Both the position numbers and the translations under genes were made by a program. From Hyperoplus lanceolatus (taxonomy: Eukaryota; Chordata; Actinopteri; Uranoscopiformes; Ammodytidae), in assembly GCA_026929865.2 (NCBI GenBank), contig CM049403.1, positions 22,396,501-22,460,500 on the forward strand: a DNA stretch of 64,000 bases, given 5' to 3'. Below, in pieces: positions 1-12,700 of this stretch; position 1 is the first letter of the stretch; each line of letters begins with the position of its first letter. The notes under the pieces were generated by a model. The model searched no databases. It saw nothing but the letters and a program-made list of their open reading frames with translations, and was not told the DNA's origin.

Positions 1-532
1 TAAATATTATTACACTTAATTATACACACAACAGTGTTAACTGCAGTAGTATCCCCTTTATAGATGTAACATGAAGCATATCAGTATTACATGTGGAAAA
101 TACCTTAACAAAAGCAATATAAGTCAAGACAGTCTGTTTTATTTGCATTGAGACACTAAACAAAAATATATACATACACTTAAAACAGATATAAGAACTA
201 CTTTAAAATCAAATGCACTTTCCAGTCCTTAAATTAACAATCCAGAGATTGTATGTTATATAATATATGTTATAATGGCTGCTAAAAATCACCAGGAAGA
301 GATCAGCTTAAACACAAAAGGAGGGCAAATGGCACTCAGCCTTCAAACTGTGTAGGCATGTTAGCTTCAGCATACAACTAGTGCAAACTTGTAAGTGAAT
401 ACGGTGCTTAAACAGGCAGATTGCAGATCAGCAAATCATAGAGCTATTAGCACACACAATAATAACAGAAATATACATTAGATCAGGTTGAAGTAAATAA
501 AAGATACATAAAATAAAAGAGACTGTGTAGGC

Positions 533-1200
533 CTACTGCCCTGGCAGTGCGTAGTATGGAGCATGACAGCCAGCTAACATTTAAAAGCCCATGTGTATTG
601 GTAGGTTTTTCTTTGTAGAACTGTAAAATAGACATGAAAAAATAAATCAATATACACACAGTACCAGACCTATACAGACAGTAGACAATACACACTAAGT
701 AGTATATGGTAAGTATACACACAGCTATGCTATTCCTATTTAAGTATTAAACAACACATGACTGTAAAAACACAGCTTAGCATGTATGACAAAGTATAGT
801 GAGCTAGCAAACAATTAGCTTCTGTAGTAGTGTACCTGCTAGCTAACAGGGCCACATGTGCAATCAAAAAACATACAAGTATCTTACTTTACATTCTTAC
901 ACCTGAAAGCTAATGTTAACATTGCACACTATCAACACTTACAGACAAATAGTCTCCAAGGCAAAGGCGTTATAAAGAAATACTCAGCAGCATGTATAGG
1001 CCATGATGTCCCGGTAGACTGCATACAACTGGGAAAAAAATTGTAAGCTAGGCAACGACCGGAGATTTGGCGCTAGATCCTGTATGCAACACGTGAGGGC
1101 TCACTCTGACGCTTTTTCCAAAAATGAAAATATTAAAACGTCATATTTACTTTGAAAAACTGCTATACAACAATAATTACTGACTTATAGTTAAGGCAGC
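533..1200 (-). mobile_element. BEL/Pao-type LTR in left palindrome arm
   Basis: Read on the minus strand, this segment shares its start, a central block and its end with the 3' LTR of the BEL element at 13550-13959. Shared blocks include the start (GCCTTAA, then AAGTCAGTA), the block GAGTGAGCCCTCA, the block CTCCAAGGCAAAGGCG in antisense, and the end TGCCAGGGCAGTA. It is longer than that LTR because of an internal stretch at about 610-900. Similarity was judged by eye, so boundaries are approximate. Confidence 0.7.
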
Positions 1201-1230
1201 ACAGACTGTCTTGACATATTGCAATTGCAA

Positions 1231-1946
1231 GTATTGTTGTATAGCAGTTTTCCTAAGTGAATATGAAGTGTTAATATTTTTATTTTATCTTGGTTTTTGG
1301 AAAAAGTGTCAGAGTGAGCCCTCACGTGTTTCATACAGGATCTAGCGCCACATCACCGGTGTTTGATGTAGCCTACATTTTGTTCACAGTTGTATGCAGA
1401 CTATAGGACCAGCATAGCCTACAGATAAATGCTGCAGGGTATTTCTTTATAACGCCTTTGCCTTGGAGACTATTTGTCTGTAAGTGTTGATAGTGTGCAA
1501 TGTTAACATTAGCTTTCAGGTGTAAGAATGTAAAGTAAGCTACTTGTATGTTTATTTGATTGCACATGTGGCCCTGTTAGCTAGCAGGTACACTACTACA
1601 GAAGCTAATTGTTTGCTAGCTCACTATACTTTGTCATACATGCAAAGCTGTGTTTTTACAGTCATGTGTTGTTTAATACTTAAATAGGAATAGCATAGCT
1701 GTGTGTATACTTACCATATACTACTTACTGTGTATTGTCTACTGTCTGTATAGGTCTGGTACTGTGTGTGTATTGATTTATTTTTTCATGTCTATGTTAC
1801 AGTTTTACAAAGAAAACCTACCAATACAAGGTTCACGAAGAAACAAGAGAAGTCAAGCATTGTGTCTTTTATTCTTTATTGGGCTTTTAAATGTTAGCTG
1901 GCTGTCATGCTCCATACTACGCACTGCCAGGGCAGTAGGCCTACAC
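1231..1946 (+). mobile_element. BEL/Pao-type LTR in right palindrome arm
   Basis: This is the mirror copy of the left-arm LTR on the plus strand, ending at TGCCAGGGCAGTA near 1945. It lacks the first 20 or so LTR bases present in the left arm, so the palindrome breakpoint lies inside or beside the LTR 5' end. Flanking DNA from 1947 to 2474 matches 1-532 in reverse, so the duplication covered the LTR plus its neighbour DNA. No polypurine tract or internal retroelement sequence is visible here. Confidence 0.68.
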
Positions 1947-2481
1947 AGTCTCTTTTATTTTATGTATCTTTTATTTACTTCAACCTGATCTAATGTATAT
2001 TTCTGTTATTATTGTGTGTGCTAATAGCTCTATGATTTGCTGATCTGCAATCTGCCTGTTTAAGCACCGTATTCACTTACAAGTTTGCACTAGTTATATG
2101 CTGAAGCTAACATGCCTACAAAGTTTGAAGGCTGAGTGCCATTTGCCCTCCTTTTGTGTTTAAGCTGATCTCTTCCTGGTGATTTTTAGCAGCCATTATA
2201 ACATATATTATATAACATACAATCTCTGGATTGTTAATTTAAGGACTGGAAAGTGCATTTGATTTTAAAGTAGTAGTTCTTATTTCTGTTTTAAGTGTAT
2301 GTATATATTTTTTGTTAAGTGTCTCAATGCAAATAAAACAGACTGTCTTGACTTATATTGCTTTTGTTAAGGTATTTTCCACATGTAATACTGATATGCT
2401 TCATGTTACATCTATAAAGGGGATACTACTGCAGTTAACACTGTTGTGTGTATAATTAAGTGTAATAATATTTACTGAAAA

Positions 2482-2960
2482 GTCCAAATTGTTTCACTTT
2501 GAGGTAAAGTCAATACTTCATGACAGTATAATAAAGGTTTCATGACAGTCAATGTCAAAATTAGACAGTGTAATAACACTTAATGACATGTTAATGAACT
2601 GTCCAAATTGTTTCACTTTACTTTAGGCCAAAATAATCATTTATGAGCATGTTATAAAGGCATTAGACAGTGTAATAACGCTTCATGACATGTTAATGAA
2701 CTGTCCAAATTGTTTCACTTTACTTCAGGCCAACAGAATCATTCATGAGCATATTATAACGGCATTAGACAGTGTAATAACGCTTCATGACATGTTAATG
2801 AACTGTCCAAATTGTTTCACTTTACTTTAGTCCTACAGAATCATTCATGAGCCTGTTATAAAGGCATTAGACAGTGTAATAACGCTTCATGACATGTTAA
2901 TGAACTGTCCAAATTGTTTCACTTTACTTCAGGCCAACAGAAACATTCATGACAGTATAA
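2482..2960. repeat. 102 bp tandem repeat, about 4-5 units
   Basis: The block GTCCAAATTGTTTCACTTTA recurs at 2601, 2703, 2805 and 2907, exactly 102 bp apart, with a diverged first copy at 2482. Each unit also carries an AGACAGTGTAATAACGCTTC block and CATGACATGTTAATGAACTG. No coding potential is seen. Confidence 0.92.
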
Positions 2961-3116
2961 TAAAGGTCTCATGACAGTCAATATCAAAACCTTCCACATA
3001 TGACAGTTTAATGTAATCTTACAACATAAATCAAAACATTTTTTTTTACATTTGATTATTAAGCCTACTATTACATGTTTATGACAGGTCATGTTATTGG
3101 TTAATGTCAAGTCGAC

Positions 3117-3345
3117 ATAACCAAGATATTTTGTCTTCATTAATGTCAGGTTGTCATTACAAAGACACGGACAAGTTATTTTGTCTTAGCTTATGTCAGG
3201 TTGTCATTATCAAGTTATTTTATCTTAGCTTATGTCAGGTTGTCATTACCAAGTTATTTTGTCTTAGCTTATGTCAGGTTGTCATTACCAAGACATCGAC
3301 AAGTTATTTTGTCTTAGCTTATGTCAGGTTGTCATAAAAAAGACA
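3117..3345. repeat. 39-50 bp tandem repeat
   Basis: The motif TTATGTCAGGTTGTCATTA recurs with spacings of 39, 39 and 50 bp (3191, 3230, 3269, 3319). It differs in sequence from the 102 bp array but shares the TGTCAT/ATGACA theme. From 3345 to 3533 the DNA continues with short ATGACAGT-type repeats and ends near TCAAATAAAGTGTTACC. The open frame at 3104-3337 is only this repeat. Confidence 0.85.
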
Positions 3346-3533
3346 TCTCATACAATGTCAATGTGTCATTAAACGTGACATAATTTACCGAATGACACTT
3401 TATGACAACAGTCATAACCATTCATAACCATTCATAATGTTCATGACATATGTCATGACAGTGTAATGACAGTCTTATGACAGTCTTATGACAGCATTAT
3501 GTATACGCCTTCAAATAAAGTGTTACCGCTTGT

Positions 3534-5574
3534 TTTCACAACTCAGGTCTCTGGGGTGCCAACGTGCATCACACAAAAACACTTTCACCCTGACTTCCAA
3601 CTGAGAATACACTCTGGCACCTTTTTGTTTTGCCTCATCTCCTTGCTCTGAATGCTGAGAGAGGTGCTGAATAACAAAAGGTCATTTCAAAAACAAAAGC
3701 AAACTTTTTGTGAAATGCTCTTTATGATCTCACAAGATGATTCAAAAATCCAACTCGCAGAGAGCCGTGCTCTCCTCCTGTGCCGTCAAAAAGATGTTGA
3801 CACTCTTTGACCCTTTGCGAGACACACTCTGGTGACAAACTGTGGTGGGGAATAGCGGCATAATGCTCAAAGCCATCACACCTCTGTCTGGCCTCGTCCC
3901 AGCAAGAAGGGGAGGTTGGGAGTCCTGAGGCAGGCATTTGGCCAGGCCAATACTGGCTGGCTTTGTGGTAAGTCAGCTACTGGGAGAGTGGATGACCTTT
4001 ACATGGGTTCAGCGACTGTCAAAACCACAGAGGTGGTTAGCAGATGAGTATAGGTAAATCAATAAGCAGTATACTCTATTGGCTGAGCTTGGACATTAAT
4101 GTCTGCTTGGCAAGCTATTCATGATGCTGCCACTATGTGCATAGACTGTTAAATTAAGCAAAGTGCCATTTATATGTGAACTTATTTTGAAGGTGCTATA
4201 TAGGTAATGTGATATATCTTCATTCAATTATAATCCCTGTATTTTAAACAAATCAAAAACACAATTGGTGCATGCCATTTCCTACCAGAGTTACTGTAAT
4301 GCTAACACAGACCAGCTTTTGAGTCTGCAAATTGTTCTGCAATACTAACTCTCCTATCAATTCAGAACCTGCCATGATCTGCTGTAACCCTCGTTCCCCC
4401 TATTCCTGGGAATCCAGATCCAGACTGATAAAATAGTGATGGCTAATTAACTGGACACGTTGCTGGTAGACAAACAGCAGAAGAAGGCAGCTCTGATAGT
4501 GTTAACATTCCCAAGCCACAGCAACATCAAGAAGAAGGAACACGAGAAGCTTTAAACATACCAATAGTTATAGAGGAGCTAGAAGACTGGAACATGTAGC
4601 AACAGTGGTTCACTGGGACAGTGGCTCCAGTACACTGGGACAGTGGCTCCAGTGAATTTCAGGCAACAACTTCTAAGATCTCTCTCCAGAAGAGTGCAGT
4701 TCTAGGAACAGCAAGCTACTTCAGAACCCCCAGGCTCCCTGGTAGTGCAATCAGCGTGTACCTGCATGTACAGGTACAATCACTTTCCTTGTTTCCTTAC
4801 TCCCATCTGCTTTTCAACCCACAAGGAACAACTTTTAAATTAAACTGATTGGTTAATGGGTCTTGCTTTGGGGTCCAACTCTGCCTTTACTGAGTCTTTA
4901 CAAAGGTTTGTGAGAATGAAGCTCAAATTTCTCATAACACTGTTGACTCCTGTTGCAAAGAGGTTTTTGCACTATTGTCTTCACTATTGTCTTCATTTGC
5001 CTGAAAACAACAGGTTGTTATGGTAAAGTAACTCCCTAATTTGAGCAATAAAGGAATATATGTTGACTTCCCACATTGACATTATATAATTGGAAAGTGC
5101 CTGAATACCCCATAAAACAACTGACCAGCCTTTGCCTCTATAATACGTTTCAGGGACTACTTTCAACTAGGCTTGTTATTTACCTCAGGGTTATGACCTT
5201 GTCTTATTCATTTATTTTTGATAAATACAAATCTAATTAATACAATAAAAAATAATATATGAAAGGGTCAAAATAAAAGACAATATATATAGCTGCTGTT
5301 TGCTGGGAGTTCCAGGAATACGCGCACCCTGCTATTGATATAGCTCCACTGCATTGTGGGTCAGCCTCTTTAGGCAAATGCTAAGGGAGCAAACCCTGAC
5401 AGAAAAGCACTGTGCTGGCTGTGCACTATAGGCAGGCGGGCCTTAACATATAAGGCACCCGCTTTTACACTTTTTTTACACTTAATAATTATGCACAGGT
5501 ATCCATTTGTACTAGGTGTATCTATCTTGGGATGTGTCAATGGGCTAGACCAACCTTGCCTGGTTTGAATGTGT
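3534..5574. other. No recognised feature
   Basis: Ordinary AT-rich vertebrate DNA. Open frames here are short (about 71-75 codons) and match nothing I recognise. No repeat boundaries or RNA genes were seen. Confidence 0.6.
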
Positions 5575-5730
5575 ATGACTGCTGTATGTTTGAGGTGGTG
5601 GTCGGAGGGGCCATTGGCGCTGAATGGCCGCCACGCTTCCGTCAGTCTGCCCCAGGGCAGCTGTGGCTACTACCAAAGTTTACCACCACCGGTATGGCTG
5701 TGTGTGAATGAATAGAACCTGGATACCTGT
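5575..5730 (+). repeat. Dispersed teleost repeat fragment (class uncertain)
   Basis: The stretch around CTTCCGTCAGTCTGCCCCAG followed by GGCAGCTGTGGCTAC and a CCACCACC block resembles a sequence common in teleost genomes next to LINE/SINE tails. The match is from memory of the pattern only. Family and borders cannot be set from this window. Confidence 0.4.
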
Positions 5731-7078
5731 ACAGTTGAACAGTTTAATACGTTGCTGAAGACTCACTTTTGTAGCATTGGCCTTTAACACAAGTTGAGAC
5801 TTTGACGCTCCTAACTTTTTTTTTCTTGTATCTTATATGTTATTTTTTATTGTATCTTCAGAGCGGGGGACATCCTGTAGTTATTTGACCTGCTTTATTT
5901 GTTGATCTCATCCCCCAATAACTCTAACTCCTAACCCTAAATGTGACGGTAGAGTGTTAAGGTGCTGCGGTTGTCAGCCTGGTTCTCCAGCCGGGGCTGC
6001 TAGATAAAAGTGCGAAAAAAGTGCCTCACAGGCGGACACAGGTCGCGACTAATGCCGTTCCTCCTGCATCGTGTTTGGTGCTGGAGAGAGTGTGACAGTG
6101 TTCACGTCATTTCGCTTGAACCAACCCCTCAACACTAACTATAATATCAAACCAGTTTGATAATGTCGGAACGTCAAGACGGGAAGAAGATTGGCTGAAA
6201 TCGGGTCAGACGACCACCTTACACCAAACGACTGATAACGAGCGCGCGCCACAACTACAGCAAGACTCCTGTGATTTTTGTCCGACATTGGAAGATTGTC
6301 TGCGTTTGTCAAATTGCGTGGAAAGTCGTGTAGTGTAAGCCCAGCATAAGTGTTATCTCATTTGGTTCACGTTAAGATTCTGAAGAAACCTAATTTTGTA
6401 TTTTGAGGAAAGTGCACATAATGGAAACTTGCATATTAAGTTCAGTTATGGCTGTTTCTTTTGATAATAATAAAAAACATTCTTATCATTATTTTAAATA
6501 AGTATATCCACCATTGGACCTTACTCCCTGATGTACAACAATGCAACTAGATAACAGGAGCATCACATGTTAATTTCGTACTTGCTCTGAATCCTACACA
6601 ACAGTTGTAGCTATCTAGTCATTGTAGCAAAGAAAAACGTGACTGTTCCAACTGAGAAAATGTGAATGGAAAGCGGATCTGACTGTAATGCACGTTAGTG
6701 AAACTCATCAATTGTTGATTTAACTTCACATACATTACAGGACAAAATGTATTTACTGTATCATGTTAAAAAAGTGATAAACCTTTGTTAGTGAACTTTA
6801 AGTGTGATCCTGTGAGTAATCTTTTATTCTTTAAAACATCGAAGTTGTGCAAGCTATTGTACAACAAAAGAGACTGGAATCTTGGGTCTTGGATACCCAA
6901 TGGGTAAACTTCAAACATGGTCTTTGATCAGGTGGTAGGGTGGGCATGGTGTCTGCAAGTGTGTGTTTGTGTGTATTAGGATTTTTGGGGGGCAGCTGCA
7001 AGCCCAGCTTCTTGAGGCATGGCCTCAAGAGAAGTGTTTGATGTGGAGATTTCCTCACTATGTGGTAAAAAAAGGTCA
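5731..7078. other. No confident feature; possible transposon remnant inside
   Basis: No supported gene. The GC-richer part at about 5970-6345 ends in GTGTAAGCCCAGCAT and differs in composition from its surroundings. It could be a MITE remnant, but I could not find paired ends. Confidence 0.35.
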
Positions 7079-7966
7079 GGGGCCTCATTTATAAAGCTTT
7101 CTACGCACAAAAACCTTGCGTAGACAGGCAGAATGTGCGGTCAAATGTGCGGTGGCAAAACGGTGGCATTTATAAAAGAATTCTTTGCGGAGAAGTGTGC
7201 GTATTCCCACGCAAACTTTTGACCATGCGTAGAGCTCACGCAAGGTTTTGCTGACTCGGGGAATCAGCGACACTCAATGGCAACACCACGAAATAAAGCT
7301 CAGTCATCAGAAAAACACAGACAAATGACTGTGAAATGCTTGGCACCCAATAGCCTATATTTAGTCAATAAAATGTATAAGCTTACCTATAGTTGTGAAT
7401 ATATGGCTACTGTAGGCCTGGTCTATGGCATGCAGTTGTGATGTATAGGTTGAATTACTTATCAAGTAGGTCTATACATGTTTTGGTTATTTTATAAATT
7501 TAATCTTATAGCGCTACTCTATAATAATATCATATAGGCCTACGTCGGGAGGTGTTTCCGTGAGTGCCCAGCGGGAGAGCAAATTTTAAGAGGTGAGTAA
7601 AAAGAAGTTTTGTACAAAGTTAAGCCCAACAGATATTAATTAAATTGTATATTTCGTTAGATAAAATCATGTTATGAATTTAGCAAATCATTACACGCAT
7701 CTCTTTCCCATAACAATTCACCCTGGAAGATATAACTGTAATCTGACGTTGTTGGAAATGTGTGGATCTCACGGGAGATAAACAATTCTCTCGAATAGAC
7801 TGTAGGCATTATTTCCCTTGTCACACCATATTTTATATAGGCCTACATATAGTAGGCTACTACAGGCCTACGCTAATACGTGATGTTGCATACAGTAAAA
7901 AGTTGGGCGAAACTGCTTTACAAAGACTACAACGACTGTGCCAATCATGATATGTGATAAGCGCGC

Positions 7967-8007
<41 letters not shown>

Positions 8008-8385
8008 CCAGTTTCTGCAGCACATGCACGTCATGGGCTTTATTTCTTCAGTCGCTTTCTTTGCGGCAGGTTGCCTCCCTTTTTTCCTCATGTCAGTCAA
8101 ATTCCGTGCTTATTAAGTGCGTCATCATATTCAGGAGCTATTTAGCATTCGCCATGTATGGTAGATTGTGGGATGAAACTGGGAGGTGTAGTGGGATGAC
8201 ACCGGGCGGAGATCGTCCGCGCACAATTCACCGCAGGTGGGTAATTATAAAGAGAAGATTGCGTGCAACTGTGCGCAGCACAGTTTTATAAATCTCAACT
8301 TTTTTTTTGCGCAGCACATTCTTGGCTTTGTGCGAACGCAATGTTTTGGGAAGGTTTCTACGCACACCGTTATAAATGAGGCCCC
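7079..8385. mobile_element. DNA transposon with terminal inverted repeats (PIF/Harbinger-like suspected)
   Basis: The ends are inverted: the left begins GGGGCCTCATTTATAA and the right ends TTATAAATGAGGCCCC. A second inner match (CTACGCAC on the left, GTGCGTAG in the right-end complement) extends the similarity. The element is 1.3 kb, non-coding as far as I can see, and contains a (GT)n run. Fish elements with this terminus are usually classed with PIF/Harbinger, but the flanks show no clean 3 bp duplication. AGGTC lies near both ends (7074 and 8386 regions), so the class stays open. Confidence 0.65.
7969..8003. repeat. (GT)n microsatellite
   Basis: A run of GT dinucleotides inside the transposon. 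Open frames through it give only alternating Cys-Val. Confidence 0.95.
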
Positions 8386-9007
8386 AGGTCTCCTAAAATA
8401 TTACAAATTCATGTATGTCACTGATGTGCTTATGAGAATTGTAGCCTACAACCAATCAAAATAATGTTGCTATCAAGGGGATATTTGGACTAGAAAATGG
8501 CAGTTTGCCTTCACATGTTTTCTAGTGTAGTCTGCACATGAACAATAGTTGCAATAACAAACTATTCAAAATGTCTCATTTGTTATAGAACAAGTCTTCC
8601 TGTAACATGATGTACAGAGAACCTACAGTATGTTTCTTTGGATTCTGTTTCAGTTTTACCGATCAAAGTTATTTAAGGCTGCAAGGACCCTCTTGTTCTT
8701 GGCAGTTTTTTTTTTCTTCCAAAGAAACATATGTTCCCAGCCAGCGAAAATCACCAAACATTGCGCCCAAGTCCAGTCCTGGGCCAGATTTCAGCAGCCC
8801 GCTTTGTATGCAAACAGTCCTGATGTAAATGAGATCAAAACTTGCCTTTAGATCCTAAGTTTGTGAGTTGAAGCGCACAGTGTTGTAAGATTATCATTGT
8901 ATACCTGATTAGGTACTATACTGTGGACGCCTGCCCTGCATGTTGTTAGATGTGTCTCTGAATCAACACACCTGATTCGAAATGAACAGTCAGTTCAGTT
9001 GCAGTGA
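8386..9007. other. No recognised feature
   Basis: Unique-looking DNA with two overlapping 73-codon frames (8607-8851) that I do not recognise. Confidence 0.5.
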
Positions 9008-9008
9008 A

Positions 9009-9009
<1 letters not shown>

Positions 9010-9100
<91 letters not shown>

Positions 9101-9108
9101 TATTATAT
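9010..9108. repeat. (ATT)n microsatellite
   Basis: About 33 trinucleotide units with a few ATC interruptions at the right end. The minus-strand frame over it is poly-Asn and is not a gene. Confidence 0.97.
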
Positions 9109-9512
9109 ATCCTCTTCGAGGACCTATAGCTCAAAATGTTTAATAGGCTACTAGTGTTCAGAGTAAGAAGTTTGGAGTTCAAATCCTATGCACACCTCAC
9201 TAATGATAATTTAAACAGTAGGCCTGTGCTTTTGGTGTACTCAACAAAATGAGTATGCATAACTCTTCTACTGCACTTCCACTGACAGAACCCTTGTGCA
9301 TTTGTCATTTTTATACTCATACTCTTCTTCATCCTCCCTTTCTTCCGGGTTCCTCCTTAAAATGCTCGGCCACAACCATTGCTTGGCAGGAGCTATAATT
9401 TTTTTCTTACATCTACTTATACATATGCATATATACAAATATCCTTGATATGCCACCCATAGGCTATAAGGCAACATAATGAAAATGGTTATTACTGTGA
9501 ATACCTTACAAA

Positions 9513-9514
<2 letters not shown>

Positions 9515-9545
<31 letters not shown>
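9515..9545. repeat. (CA)n microsatellite
   Basis: Uninterrupted CA dinucleotides. Confidence 0.95.
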
Positions 9546-9546
<1 letters not shown>

Positions 9547-9663
9547 CTCAAAGTTATGATGCATTGAACTCAACTGGATTAGACGGGGTAAATATGGAGA
9601 GCCTTCCTAGAAGGGCACTTAAACAAAAAGGCTGAGCACCTACTCCTTGTCACAGAATCCCAG

Positions 9664-9797
<134 letters not shown>

Positions 9798-9799
9798 CC

Positions 9800-12700
9800 A
9801 TGCCCACACGTATATTCATGATAGGGGAGGGGCTGTTATCGGCAAATGTGTTAAATGTGTATGTCAATCGCTATATTAAATACACACAAATGCACACAGA
9901 GATGCTACAGAGTCATCTGAGAATGTGTGGATGGCCCTAACACAATGTGTGTGCTGCTTACGGTATGTATGCATGTTGGGGTGGTGGTGGTTTGGGGGTG
10001 GGCGGCACATTCATTTAACAAAATGAATAGCTCTTGGACTAAATTAAATTTGCGCTGGAATTAGATGATTGGAAGTGGTCTCGGCGTGTGCTACCAGATC
10101 ACTGTGGGAGGGCAATATTGCTAAAAGGCTTTTAGAGGATTAATTTAATGTTTTTTTCTTGTTCTTCTTCTCCCTGTCGCCCAGCAAGCACTGTTTTTGT
10201 TGTTGATGATTATTTCTTTGTTCCCCATCCAGGTGCTCATAAACCACAGCATTCCTTTTGCATTGACATTTAGTAGCTAGAAAATGGCGGTAAGCCAGTG
10301 AACAGGCACTGTGTCAAAGGAGGTGGGCTGAGTGTTGTGTCTATGCTGTTTACATATCCGGGGGAGGCATTATGTGAGAAAGTAACACACATGCTGTTGT
10401 TTTGTTTCTTTTCTAGGACTAAAAGTGGGTAACATGCCGTGGAAGCTGTTGGTCCATGCTTTATGTAGAAACTTAGCAAGTTTGATCCCGGCAGCAGCAG
10501 ACATGTGGCAATAAAAGCCAGGTTCCCTCTGTGAAGTGTCCCTGATAGAATGAGGCTGGCAGGACCAGCCTGATCTTGCTTGCTTCACATTGGTCTGGAC
10601 TTCTTCCAATATCTGTTGAGAGGAGCCTGGCCATAAAATGACCGGGACAACCAGTGGCCCATGTTCAGACCCATCATTCGGCCTCTCCCTAATTGGTTCA
10701 TGTAGTCGTCAATCTAGTTATTTATGACCAGGCTCCTTCCCACGGAGATTGGAGAAAGTCCAGACAGACCTGCTGGAGTGAAACCGATGTGAAGTACGCG
10801 AGAAAAAGGTTTCACCAGGCTAATAATGCTTTTTGCTGCTGCTTCAGACAACATAGTCCTTGTTATTTAAAATGTTTTACGTTTTGTCTGATATTTGTTG
10901 AATGTTTAGCATTGGCAACCATTCATCAGAGAATCCTCTTTTACTCATTTTGAAGCAGCCAGACCTGCCCGCATGTTACACCTCATAACGCTAAACAACC
11001 AATCCTCAAGCAAACTATGCATTCCCCCAGTACACTAATCAATTATTCACGCAACCAATCAGACATGGTTATCCAGAAGCTGATGGTGCTCACACTAAAA
11101 CATTAGTGCCACTCTCCTCTCAATTCAAGTTAACAGGCAATGAGAGTGAAAAAAATGAATGGATTCTAGTTTGCTGGGGCTTGTGTTGCTGACCCATGTT
11201 CAGTTAAATTATTGCTGTAATGATGCCATGACAGTGATGAATCACTACTGTTAATATTTCATCAGCAATTATACTCTGAAAATGGACTTAGCAGAATGTA
11301 GGTAAAATTTAGGTAAAAACATTTATAAAGAATATTAGTTTATCCGGTGCCGTCAATCGTCGTTTGGCGAAAACAAGGATTTAATGTGGTGATACAATAT
11401 GATTTACTAGAAGGTGTTACAATTCAACAAGTAAACAGCAAAGGTACACCTACATACATCATCCGGAGGTTGAATTGTGAGCATGTTCTTATGCTTGACA
11501 GAATGTTTATTGGCTCCAATTGCTCTCCTTGCTTGCTATGTCACCAAGCCATTCTTCATCCCACCTCAAGCCATCTCATCTACTCCCATCGCATCTCATC
11601 TGTACTTTTCAATAAACATATTAACCTCCATTTGCCTGCCTTAGTCTGCGTTTTGTGCTTTAACTCATCTGAAACTAACCTGGTAGAGTGCTAAGTCTCA
11701 GGAAGCATAGTTATCTGTCCTCCAGCATAACACATTTTAGATCTGTACAATTCAAGCTGCAGACAGTGCCTTGTCTGCTTTGCATCATGCTGAATGGGTC
11801 GAATTTTTTTTTAAAACAGTTGCACTTGGGGTGAGATAAAGCATGTAGAAGTTCATATCTGATTTCCAGCTAAATAAAAATGGAGAAATTACAAACCAGT
11901 AAGGCATTTCCTCTTTCTCAGACAATCAATGTATTTGTTGGCACTTGGAAAAGTTTTGATCTAGCGTGATCTAGAGTGATTAGTAATAGTCAGTCTTGTC
12001 AGTAAAAAGGGGAAGGGTAATCAAGTATAATTGCTGCAAATCATTGTAATGTTTCAATGGTGCACCTGCATCTCTCTGTTCTAGCCTTCATATTTGTGCA
12101 AGGGGGTTTTTCTTTTCGACATCAGTGATTTCCACGTTTGCTTCTTATATTTGATGTGTTTTTTTTTGTTTGTTGGAGTGCAGTCATAAGTTCAATGTCT
12201 TTCTCAATGACACTGTCTCTATGAACTGCTGTCTTTTACTGTAACTGCATATTCTGAAGGTCCAAAAAACAGACGAGAGAGGGAACCACCTGACAGCACA
12301 AGGCCAAACACACAATATAAGTCATATAAAGGCAGGGAATTTATATTATAGCTTTGAGGTGTTTGGGTGTGCTGAGAATCATAAATGTGGATGTAGAAGT
12401 GTGTAACATGAAATCAATGGTCATATATCTGTAATATAACATATAACTGAGACAGGTTGAGGTCCTTTGATGAGGTGCATTTATGCATTCATTTTGGAGT
12501 GCGGCTTTACTCTACCACATACTTCTTCATCACAATAAGCCTTCTTGAATTAAACTTTCGTCTCCTCTCAACTGCAATTTTGTAAGGCCTATCAATACCG
12601 TTTGCATCAGTGATAAAAGTGCCTACGCCCGTTGGTGACATTTCTGCGGCGATGCTTCACTTTACCTCAGGACTGAGGCTCGCATATTTTTTCGGGGAAA

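Larger units (their letters stand above)
1..2474. repeat. Large imperfect palindrome (inverted duplication)
   Basis: The first base pairs with base 2474 and the two arms run inward as reverse complements to a short centre at about 1177-1231. Each arm is about 1.2 kb. The arms differ by scattered substitutions and by an insertion of roughly 50-60 bp present only in the right arm (about 1830-1890), so this is an old duplication and not a simple read-through hairpin. The left arm reaches the window edge, so the palindrome may extend further. Each arm contains a BEL-type LTR; the flanking DNA outside the LTRs is also duplicated. Short open frames in the two arms are mirror copies and are not genes. 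Confidence 0.93.

Noticed and set aside
1..2474. Palindrome as a simple long-read hairpin artefact
   Set aside because: The arms differ by substitutions and by a 50-60 bp block, which a single-molecule fold-back would not produce; read-level checking is still needed.
2482..2960. CRISPR-like or regulatory array of 102 bp
   Set aside because: The whole unit is repeated, with no repeat-spacer structure; it is a simple tandem repeat.
8946..9182. Poly-Asn frame
   Set aside because: Translation of the (ATT)n array.
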